Positions 51,174 through 58,244 of a stretch of 64,000 nucleotides of DNA are shown here, one piece after another. Position 1 is the stretch's first letter, and each line of letters starts with the position of its first letter. Location: assembly GCA_963921305.4 (NCBI GenBank), contig CAWUEX030000003.1, positions 310,001-374,000 on the forward strand. Direction: 5' to 3'. The DNA comes from CAWUEX02 sp963921305 (lineage in GTDB: Bacteria > Pseudomonadota > Alphaproteobacteria > Rhodospirillales > Rhodospirillaceae). A program made the translations under genes and the position numbers. The notes beneath the pieces were generated by a model. It searched no databases. It saw only the letters and a program-made list of their open reading frames with translations, and was not told the DNA's origin.

Positions 51174-52796
51174 ATGTCTGAACCTGCTGTGACTCTCCCG
51201 GACGATGCAGCGCACGACACCGTTGTCAAAGCGCTGTCAGAGATCGTCGGTCCAGACGCGGTCCTGGCCGACGAAGAGAGCCGTGCGTATTTTTCTCAGG
51301 ATGTCTATGCCCACGGCGCGCTCACGACGGCCGTCGTCAAGCCAGCAACAGTGGAACAGCTGGCTGACGTCGTCCGGACCGCAACATCTAGAGGGTACGC
51401 GGTGTTCCCGCGCGGCGGGGGATATTCTTACACCGATGCCTATCTGCCAACGACCGAGAAAGGCATCACCTTAGATTTGACGGCGTTGGATAAGGTTGTC
51501 GAAATCAGTGCCCAGGATATGTACGTCACGGTGGAAGCAGGATGCACGTGGCAAGCCTTGGATGAGGCGCTGAAACCCCACGGCGTGCGCGCTGAATTCT
51601 GGGGGCCGCTTTCCGGGTTTCAGGCAACCATCGGCGGCGGCATGTCTCAAGGCGCGGCCAGTCTGGGGTCAGCCAAGGACGGCATTTCGGCAGAAGCCGT
51701 GTTGGGCATGGATATCGTAACGGCGGATGGCCGTGTCATCGCGACAGGGTCGAATGCACAAGACAGTAAGCAGCCGTTTTTTCGCTACTACGGCCCCGAT
51801 CTGACCGGCCTGTTCTGCGGTGACGCGGGCGCTCTAGGCATCAAAGCGCGTATCACACTGCGCCTTCAGCGCCGTGCACCGCTCAATCAGGGCCTATCCT
51901 TCGGGTTCGAGACCTTCGAGGCCATGCACGAGGCCATGCAACGCATCGCTGCATCCAACCGGGCGACAGAATGTTTCGGCTTCACCGCCAGGGCGATGGA
52001 AGATGCAATCGCCAGCAAAGGATTCTGGACGGACATTAAACTGATGTTCGCCGTTGGCCGGGCCGCAGGCGGTGCCATAGGGGGACTGATCCAAATGGCC
52101 CGCATGGCCTTTGCCGGACGGCGCTTCGCCCGCCGCGCCAAGTTCTTCGCGCACTGTGTTGTCGAAGCCTACAACACCACCGAACTGCGTGGACATATCA
52201 AGACCATAAGGTCCGTGGCCGGCACGCTCGGACGAGACTTTCCCAACACCATGCCGTCCGTCATGCGGGCCGAGCCGTTTATGCCGTATCCCGTGATCGG
52301 AATTGGCGGAAGGCGGATGCTCCCCCTCCATAGCATCCTGCCGTTTTCGCAGGTCCCTGCCTTTCACACCGCGTTAGAGCAGTTACTCGAAGATCGAAAA
52401 GATGAACTTGATGCCGTAGGCATGAAAGTCCCCGCAATCTACACCACACTCAGCACCAATGGATTCTTATACGAACCGGTTTTGTACTGGCCGGATCAAC
52501 CCGAGCTTTTCCACTTGAAGCATACGCCGGATGAATTGATCGCGCCGATGAAGGATCAAGCGGAAAACCGTCAGGGCCGCGACTTATCGAAACAAATGTT
52601 TAACGAGATCGTGAATTTAATGCACGAGCATGGTGGGGTACACCTGCAAATCGGTAAGGCGTATCCGTATGTCTTGGACCGCACGCCAGAACACACAGGA
52701 CTTTTGCGGCAGATCAAAGCTCAGATCGATCCCAATAACTTATTGAATCCAGGCGCTTTAGGCTTAGCAGCAGAACAGGTGAAAAACATACCCTAG
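51174..52796 (+). CDS. FAD-linked oxidase (FAD_binding_4, vanillyl-alcohol-oxidase-like)
   Basis: 540 residues, no signal peptide. The N-terminal PP-loop FAD-binding domain is visible in VVKPATVEQLADVVRTATSRGYAVFPRGGGYSYTDAYLPT, ISAQDMYVTVEAGCTWQALDEAL and the GGGMSQGAASLGSAKDGISAEAVLGMDIVTADGRVI segment, where FAD contacts are made. The C-terminal cap and the LLNPGALG ending match glycolate/4-cresol/D-lactate-type oxidases. No His or Cys for covalent flavin linkage is evident in the PP-loop region beyond RGGG. Members oxidise hydroxy acids, phenols or lignin-derived compounds. It lies between the methyltransferase and the dioxygenase in the rightward operon. Confidence 0.88.
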   Translation: MSEPAVTLPDDAAHDTVVKALSEIVGPDAVLADEESRAYFSQDVYAHGALTTAVVKPATVEQLADVVRTATSRGYAVFPRGGGYSYTDAYLPTTEKGITLDLTALDKVVEISAQDMYVTVEAGCTWQALDEALKPHGVRAEFWGPLSGFQATIGGGMSQGAASLGSAKDGISAEAVLGMDIVTADGRVIATGSNAQDSKQPFFRYYGPDLTGLFCGDAGALGIKARITLRLQRRAPLNQGLSFGFETFEAMHEAMQRIAASNRATECFGFTARAMEDAIASKGFWTDIKLMFAVGRAAGGAIGGLIQMARMAFAGRRFARRAKFFAHCVVEAYNTTELRGHIKTIRSVAGTLGRDFPNTMPSVMRAEPFMPYPVIGIGGRRMLPLHSILPFSQVPAFHTALEQLLEDRKDELDAVGMKVPAIYTTLSTNGFLYEPVLYWPDQPELFHLKHTPDELIAPMKDQAENRQGRDLSKQMFNEIVNLMHEHGGVHLQIGKAYPYVLDRTPEHTGLLRQIKAQIDPNNLLNPGALGLAAEQVKNIP

Positions 52797-52880
52797 GCGC
52801 ATATCTCCGATCCCTCTTTCTATTGGATTGGCAGAGGCGGCAGCGTCAAAGTGGCCGGACACACAGCAGGAAAAAGAAAA

Positions 52881-53804
52881 ATGGCTCTCAATACCAAACC
52901 GCTTAGAGACATCACTGACGAGGATCGTGAGACCTACGCCCGTGATGGCGTTGTATGTCTGCGCCAGGTTTTCGATCCGGAGTGGCTGGAGACCTTGAAG
53001 CCGGTTGCACGCCGCATCACCATTGACGAGGAGGATGTCGGCCTATTGCCGTCGGCGCCCGGCCGTTACATGTCCCGCGTTATTCCGGAGTTCCGCCGCT
53101 TCGTTTTTGAGTCCCCCATGGCCGAAGCGGCTGCCAAAGCGATTGGGTCCAGCAAAGCCACGTATTTCTTTGAAGAAATCTTCGCTAAGCCACCAAACTC
53201 GGACTCCAAAACGATTTGGCACTGTGATCGCATGGGATGGCCCGTCGCCGGACAAATGGTGCCATCAATTTGGATTCCGCTTCATGATGTGAAGCAAGAG
53301 AACGCCTTAGAAGTTATCGCTGGTTCGCATAAACAAGATGTGAAGTACTGGCTGTTCTCCCCGAACGCGCGGCAGATGATTAAGCCAGACGACCGGGCAG
53401 CGCACCCGGATGAAGCAGCGTTGCGTGCCGATCCAAATAACAAGTTTCTGCAATGGGACTTGGAAGCCGGCGACATGCTCGTGCTGCATCCCTGGGCCCT
53501 ACATTACTCATCGGGCAATACCGCGGATGACTGGCGCATTGCCATCTCCGCCAGGATTTTCGGCGACGACATTGTTTGGGACCCCCGGCCGGATTGTGTC
53601 AACTTAGCCGGCGTGTCCTTCGATGAGATGGTGCCAGGGTGCAAGCCGGAAGGGCCGCTCTTCCCCGTTTTGTGGTCTGAAGATGGGGAACGCGACTCGG
53701 ATGATGATTACCCACGCGGTTTCGCGACAACGTGGAGTGGCCAGCGCCGCGACACAGTCAACGAAGACGCGCTGTTCAATGACTTGTTGAAGAAGAGCGC
53801 TTAG
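52881..53804 (+). CDS. Phytanoyl-CoA dioxygenase-type Fe(II)/2-oxoglutarate oxygenase
   Basis: 307 residues from the ATG at 52881 (AGGAAAAAG ribosome site; a GTG at 52851 lies in frame). The PhyH-like double-stranded beta-helix shows the facial triad H114-x-D116 (IWHCDRMGW) and the distal H208 (PWALHYSSGN), with R219 (DDWRIAISAR) in the 2-oxoglutarate-binding position. The region YFFEEIFAKPP and IAGSHKQDVKYW are typical of phytanoyl-CoA/ectoine hydroxylase-like members. It should hydroxylate an aliphatic or alicyclic carbon using 2-oxoglutarate and O2. It is the last gene of the operon, 84 bases after the FAD oxidase, and converges with the gene at 53809. Confidence 0.9.
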   Translation: MALNTKPLRDITDEDRETYARDGVVCLRQVFDPEWLETLKPVARRITIDEEDVGLLPSAPGRYMSRVIPEFRRFVFESPMAEAAAKAIGSSKATYFFEEIFAKPPNSDSKTIWHCDRMGWPVAGQMVPSIWIPLHDVKQENALEVIAGSHKQDVKYWLFSPNARQMIKPDDRAAHPDEAALRADPNNKFLQWDLEAGDMLVLHPWALHYSSGNTADDWRIAISARIFGDDIVWDPRPDCVNLAGVSFDEMVPGCKPEGPLFPVLWSEDGERDSDDDYPRGFATTWSGQRRDTVNEDALFNDLLKKSA

Positions 53805-53808
53805 GCCG

Positions 53809-54354
53809 TTAGGCGTTCTGTGCGAAGTCGGCGGCCCAGTCCGTTCCGTCCGCCCATTCCCGCGTGACGCATCTTTCGTCGATGAGTGTTCTCATCACAA
53901 GACGGCCATCAAGAGTGTATTGCGCGGCGCGCGCACGGTACGTCCCGCAACTGCTGAGATTCACCAACTCGTAACAGATCGTACCCTTGGCGAGCTGAGG
54001 AGTTGCAGTGTGTACAGCCATATACAGAAGACAACTGTTGCCGTGGACGTCTGTGGAGTCGTCAGCCGCCCAGCCTGAGATATCGCGGTCGCTGCCAAAA
54101 TGCAGGCGCTCTCCATCGAACCACCCCGTCGACTCAATCACTTGGTTTTGCCCATTGGGGAACCGGTACAGGTTGGTCTGGTGATACATCTCTTTTTCCG
54201 GCGCATCTTCACGAAAGCGCATGATGACGCGGGACGCGAACTCACCCATCAGCACTCCGTCCGGACCGTAGCGGCGATACATGCCGTCCCATACCCCCTC
54301 GTTGCGCGCAAGTATGGGAAGCTTGGCTTTTAGCGCAGCCGCGTCATTGGGCAT
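53809..54354 (-). CDS. DUF3598-like lipocalin-fold protein
   Basis: 181 residues, no signal peptide. The pattern resembles DUF3598/lipocalin-like beta barrels: the start ILARNEGVWDGMYRRYGPDGVLMGEFASRV, a strand series with YHQTNLYRFPNGQNQVIESTGWFDGERLHFG, and the ending LVMRTLIDERCVTREW. Such proteins bind small hydrophobic ligands or catalyse simple isomerisations. The specific activity is unknown. Its start overlaps the end of the solute-binding protein gene by 11 bases, and the DUF1838 gene is first in the same operon, so the three are expressed together. It converges with the dioxygenase gene 4 bases away. Confidence 0.75.
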   Translation of the reverse strand: MPNDAAALKAKLPILARNEGVWDGMYRRYGPDGVLMGEFASRVIMRFREDAPEKEMYHQTNLYRFPNGQNQVIESTGWFDGERLHFGSDRDISGWAADDSTDVHGNSCLLYMAVHTATPQLAKGTICYELVNLSSCGTYRARAAQYTLDGRLVMRTLIDERCVTREWADGTDWAADFAQNA

Positions 54355-55840
54355 CGGATACCTCGATATCGTGAAAGGATGTATATCCGAACGGTGCGCG
54401 ATAAGACGTGATCCGTGACCCTAGCGCATCGAAGCGCGCCCGTTCGTAAAGGTAGAGACCGATCGGTTCGTCGTACGTGACCTTCAACAGCTTCTCGACA
54501 ATGCCGCGGCGCGTGTCGCGGTCGAATTCAGCCAGCCCGCGTTCGATTAAGTCCGTCTGCTGAGGGTTACAGTTCCACGGCTTAAGCCAGAGGCATGAGT
54601 GATACTGATAGCCGATCAGGGGGTCGAGAGCGGGGAGAGACCCGTAGTTCATGCCGAACGCCTCGCCAGTCCACGTGCCCTGGTACATGCCTTGGATGTA
54701 GCGACTGAAGGTCATCACGTTGACGGTCATGCGAATGCCGACCTTGGCGAGGTCGCCGGCGACCTGTTGCCAGACCAAGGCATCGGTGGGCTGGGGTGTT
54801 ACCACATCGGCTGTGAAAGCGAAGCCATTAGGGTATCCAGCTTCAGCGAGCAGCGCCCTGGCCCGGTCAGGATCGTATGGATAACCCTCTAGATCAGTAT
54901 TGTAGCCGAACGTCAGGCGAGACGCGCCTTGAGTCGCCGGTTGAGTTTGACCATCGAAAATCACCGCCGCAATCAGATCGCGGTTGACGGCATAGGTCAT
55001 CGCCTGGCGGATCTTAGGATCATCGAAGACGGACTCATTGACCAAAATGTACGATAGGCCAATCACTCCCCCTTGCGGATACGCGGCGATACGCCCCCCG
55101 GCGGCTTCAACCATGGGAAAATCTTCCGGCCCCATAAACAAAGAGATGTCGACAGCATCGGTTTGCAAGGCCGCCAGCCGCGAAGAGGACTCGGGCACGA
55201 CAAGCATCTCAAGCGCGTTGGTCGGGCCAGGACGCCATGCGTATTCATTGGCGGTCAGATCGATACCTTGGGCCGCCCAGCTCTCAACAACGTAGGGGCC
55301 GGTTCCCATGGGTCTGCGGGCAAAAGCCTCGGCGCCGACATCCGTCCAATAGCCTGGCTCAACCATCAGCAACGCGGCGAAACGGGCCGGTAACATGAGA
55401 TCAGGCGACTTGGTCGTCACCCTCACAAGGGTTGGCGAGACAGCCTCGACGCTTTCAAGCTTGCTGACCTCACGGATCATCGACCAGGTGGCCGCTTGCG
55501 GGGTAGAGAGAATCTCAAACACGCGCTCAACGGTCGCTGCCGTGAAGGGTTCGCCATTGGCGAAACGCACGCCCTCTCGCAACGCGAATTCCCACGTCAG
55601 TTCATCGGTCGCCTCCCAAGAGGTCGCCAAAGCGGGCCGAAGCTCGCCACTCTCGTGGAGTTCGGCGAGGCCATCGAACATCGCCATGTAGATGTCGATA
55701 CCGGGAATGCTGCCGGTCGTGAACGGATTGCCTAAACCTGGCGGAAGCGCGGGCACAGCGACACGGAGCGGGTCGGCGGCAAAACTCGGGCCAGATAAAG
55801 TGATGCAGAGAAAAACGGCGAGGCGCCACACATGCGTCAC
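54344..55840 (-). CDS. Family 5 solute-binding protein (second copy)
   Basis: 498 residues with a signal peptide (RLAVFLCITLSGPSFAA). It shows the SBP_bac_5 pattern: WEATDELTWEFALREGVRFANGEPF, GTGPYVVESW, MTYAVNRDLIAAVIFDG, YPYDPDRARALLAEAGYPNG and the C-terminal YGSLPALDPLIGYQYHSCLW. The layout parallels the protein at 23602-25101. As there, no permease or ATPase is encoded nearby, so it is an orphan receptor for a peptide-, opine- or glycoside-like ligand. It is placed between a DUF1838 gene (start overlap of 4 bases) and the lipocalin-like gene, which suggests capture of the compound that those proteins handle. Confidence 0.9.
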   Translation of the reverse strand: MTHVWRLAVFLCITLSGPSFAADPLRVAVPALPPGLGNPFTTGSIPGIDIYMAMFDGLAELHESGELRPALATSWEATDELTWEFALREGVRFANGEPFTAATVERVFEILSTPQAATWSMIREVSKLESVEAVSPTLVRVTTKSPDLMLPARFAALLMVEPGYWTDVGAEAFARRPMGTGPYVVESWAAQGIDLTANEYAWRPGPTNALEMLVVPESSSRLAALQTDAVDISLFMGPEDFPMVEAAGGRIAAYPQGGVIGLSYILVNESVFDDPKIRQAMTYAVNRDLIAAVIFDGQTQPATQGASRLTFGYNTDLEGYPYDPDRARALLAEAGYPNGFAFTADVVTPQPTDALVWQQVAGDLAKVGIRMTVNVMTFSRYIQGMYQGTWTGEAFGMNYGSLPALDPLIGYQYHSCLWLKPWNCNPQQTDLIERGLAEFDRDTRRGIVEKLLKVTYDEPIGLYLYERARFDALGSRITSYRAPFGYTSFHDIEVSDAQ

Positions 55841-56667
55841 AACTTGCCCTCCTCTTTCAAGGCGCGCATCTGCGCAAGTGTCCCATACGGCGCGCCATCC
55901 ATACCGAACGGGTCATCAAGGAAACCGGAATGGTATTCGTCCACGCGCCGCCGGACCTTGTCTGGCAGATTGGTCGCGTCCGACGTTTTAAGCCCTGTAC
56001 CGGACCACAACATATGTCCTGGGGCATCTCCCATAAACATCCACTGAATCCACGGAATGTCGGCGACAAAAGTAAGTTGTGCGGGCGCGAACGCGATGTC
56101 GGAGTTAAGGACTTGGTCAGCCTTGCTACGGTAGGTCGCGAGATCAACCGACTTTCGGCTGCGGCCCTCAGGCGCTGCGCCGGGAAACTCGCTGCTGCGC
56201 GTGCCGGTCATGAATTCGTTGCGGCGCCACTCAGTGGTCCAAATATCGTCAGCGACTGACTCGAGATCGGGACACAGCCGGCTTTCACGCAGAGGTGTCT
56301 TTCCTTTCCCCAAGGGCGCCGTGCCATCGGCAAAGAAGCGGAATGCAAAAATCGGCGACACATAGCCGATCATCGGATTCGGCTTGCCCGTATAAGGATT
56401 GTTGAACACGCCCCCAGTTTCACCCGGCTGAACATCAGAAAAGAGGCAGGACTCGCGCTGCCGGAACGTATAGCCACCCTCTTCGCCGGCCTCGTAGACC
56501 ATCCACAAGACAGACTGAAACTGAAAAAGCGGCTCTATCGCCTCATCTGCAGGCCGTCCATACACGAGCCCCCCGAACCACAGCCAACAGCCACCTTCCT
56601 CGGCGCCGCGCAGACGTACGATGGCGCGCAGACGCTCTTGCGGGTTATCGAGGTTCAGGAGAGACAT
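55837..56667 (-). CDS. DUF1838 family protein (copy 3)
   Basis: About 276 residues from the ATG at 56667 (a GTG at 56697 would add 10). No clear signal peptide is present, unlike copies 1 and 2. Family landmarks are LNLDNPQERLRAIVRLRGA, FQFQSVLWMVYEAGEEGGYTF, FNNPYTGKPNPMIGYVSPIFAF and the closing IPWIQWMFMGDAPGHMLW with FGMDGAPYGTLAQMRAL. The NPYTG motif is intact. The function is unknown. The gene starts 87 bases from the divergent RraA gene at 56754 and overlaps the solute-binding protein gene by 4 bases. The repeated neighbourhood with RraA (also at 32448-34004) is the main functional hint. Confidence 0.82.
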   Translation of the reverse strand: MSLLNLDNPQERLRAIVRLRGAEEGGCWLWFGGLVYGRPADEAIEPLFQFQSVLWMVYEAGEEGGYTFRQRESCLFSDVQPGETGGVFNNPYTGKPNPMIGYVSPIFAFRFFADGTAPLGKGKTPLRESRLCPDLESVADDIWTTEWRRNEFMTGTRSSEFPGAAPEGRSRKSVDLATYRSKADQVLNSDIAFAPAQLTFVADIPWIQWMFMGDAPGHMLWSGTGLKTSDATNLPDKVRRRVDEYHSGFLDDPFGMDGAPYGTLAQMRALKEEGKL

Positions 56668-56753
56668 GGCGCCGATATACTTTATTCGCCGCAGCACGGG
56701 GTCAATGATAATCTCCCCACATCGATCCTATACCCATTGCAAGAGTGGTTCGA

Positions 56754-57377
56754 ATGACACTGGACAATATAGTTGAAGTGCTGGGACAGTTTGCCGCGGC
56801 CACGCTCTCGGAATCCACGACCGCGCCATGCGACCTGCCACCCGAGATTCAAAGCATGGTGCCCGGCGCGCGCGTGACCGGCCCTGCCTTCACGGTGCGG
56901 TGTCCGCTGGGTGACAACACCGCCGTAACCCGGGCCGTGGATGAGGCGCCGCCCGGAAGCGTAATCGTCATTGATTGTGGCGGCCCACCGCGAACGGCCG
57001 TATGGGGTGAAAACGCAACGTTTGCCTGCAGTGTCAAAGGGGTGGCTGGCTGCGTCACCAATGGCATGATCAGAGATATCGATGCGGTACGGGACTCTGG
57101 GTTTCCGCTGTTCGCGGTTGGACGGTCGCTCCGCGGATCACGTAAAGGTCAGCCCGGCGAACTTGGCGTTGATATTGTGATCGGCGACGTTTCTATCAGC
57201 CCGGGCGACTTCATCTGCGGTGACTCCGATGGCGTTGTGGTTATTCCAGCAGACGAAGCGGAACAGGTGATCGCTGCCGCCAAAGCGAAAGAGGCCGAAG
57301 AACAGACCCGCAATGAACGCGTAAAGGCGGGGGTGCCGCTGGCGGAAATCCTCAAAGACTCGGGAAATCGGACCTAA
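56754..57377 (+). CDS. RraA family protein with intact Arg-Asp motif
   Basis: 207 residues from the ATG at 56754 (a GTG at 56745 is also in frame). The RraA/4-hydroxy-4-methyl-2-oxoglutarate aldolase fold is seen in LPPEIQSMVPGARVTGPAFTVRC, PGSVIVIDCGGPPRTAVWGENATFAC, then VTNGMIRDIDAV, where the Arg-Asp pair of aldolases is present, and VSISPGDFICGDSDGVVVIPADEAEQV. Homologues cleave 2-oxo acids such as 4-carboxy-4-hydroxy-2-oxoadipate at the end of protocatechuate or gallate 4,5-cleavage, or regulate RNase E. The presence next to a transhydroxylase-like enzyme makes an aldolase role attractive. This is inference only. The gene converges with the 4Fe-4S subunit gene. Confidence 0.87.
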   Translation: MTLDNIVEVLGQFAAATLSESTTAPCDLPPEIQSMVPGARVTGPAFTVRCPLGDNTAVTRAVDEAPPGSVIVIDCGGPPRTAVWGENATFACSVKGVAGCVTNGMIRDIDAVRDSGFPLFAVGRSLRGSRKGQPGELGVDIVIGDVSISPGDFICGDSDGVVVIPADEAEQVIAAAKAKEAEEQTRNERVKAGVPLAEILKDSGNRT

Positions 57378-57398
57378 GATCAGTTCGTAATCAGTCCG

Positions 57399-58244
57399 TT
57401 ACAGCTTCAGGACACCAAGGTAGACGCTCTCGTCACCCACGTCGACGGTTTGCGATAGGGGCGAACTGGCCTCGAAGGAAACGTTGATTTCATAGGCGCC
57501 GCTGTTGGGCGCAAGATGATCTATTTTGAACTCGCCGAATGCGTCCGTTGTCGCTTGCCCGACCTCTTTGCCGTCTTTCTTGAGCACGACTCTGGCCCCC
57601 TCGGCGCATTCTTCGACGCCGTCAATTGTCGCCACAACAGACCCGCCAACGAAACACATGTTCATCAAGTGCATGTTCTTGTAGTACACGCGCGGCTTGG
57701 TGTTTTCTTCCGGTTTGAGAACCTCTAGGTCCTCTTCGTCCGCGATGCTAGCCATCTCGGCGTCGGAAACCTTTAGCGCCCTGAACGCCTGTGTCGGGCA
57801 GCTTTGTTGAACGCGCGGCTCACTCCAGCCGTCATCAATCAGGTGGGCATCAAAGATCCAGTGCTGAGGAATCTGTTTCTCTTCGTTCCAATACACAGCG
57901 CCGTACGGACACGCATCGACGATCTCCTTCTGCCCTTTGGACTTCTCCGGGTCAATAATCACGATGCCGTCGTCGCGCTTTGTAATGGCCCCATCTTTCG
58001 CGGCCTTCATGCAGGGGGCGTCGTCGCAGTGGTTGCACATCACTGGCATGAAATTGGCTTCGACGATGGGGTACGAGCCACGTTCATGGCGGACGATATC
58101 GACCCAGCTGTGCTCTTTCTCCGGTTGCGACGCGGCGTAGCCGGGAAAGTCGTTGCCGATGTGCTCGTCTTTGGTCGCCAGAAAGCAGTTGCGGCAATTG
58201 TCACACCGCGCAACGTCGACGATCAGATTCCATTTCGCCGTCAT
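57399..58244 (-). CDS. Transhydroxylase-like 4Fe-4S beta subunit with C-terminal transthyretin-like domain
   Basis: 281 residues from the ATG at 58244, overlapping the alpha stop by 4 bases. Cluster ligands are C14, C17, C20 with C149, and C70, C73, C78 with C112, enough for two [4Fe-4S] clusters. At the place of the third cluster the segment IPQHWIFDAHLIDDGW has Trp and Asp where Cys residues are expected, so a third cluster looks lost or altered. The C-terminal region from about 195 (VGGSVVATIDGVEECAEGARVVLKKDGK, ending SVYLGVLKL) is a prealbumin-like beta domain. The same layout is known from the beta subunit of pyrogallol-phloroglucinol transhydroxylase. No Tat signal is present, so the enzyme is cytoplasmic. 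Confidence 0.87.
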   Translation of the reverse strand: MTAKWNLIVDVARCDNCRNCFLATKDEHIGNDFPGYAASQPEKEHSWVDIVRHERGSYPIVEANFMPVMCNHCDDAPCMKAAKDGAITKRDDGIVIIDPEKSKGQKEIVDACPYGAVYWNEEKQIPQHWIFDAHLIDDGWSEPRVQQSCPTQAFRALKVSDAEMASIADEEDLEVLKPEENTKPRVYYKNMHLMNMCFVGGSVVATIDGVEECAEGARVVLKKDGKEVGQATTDAFGEFKIDHLAPNSGAYEINVSFEASSPLSQTVDVGDESVYLGVLKL

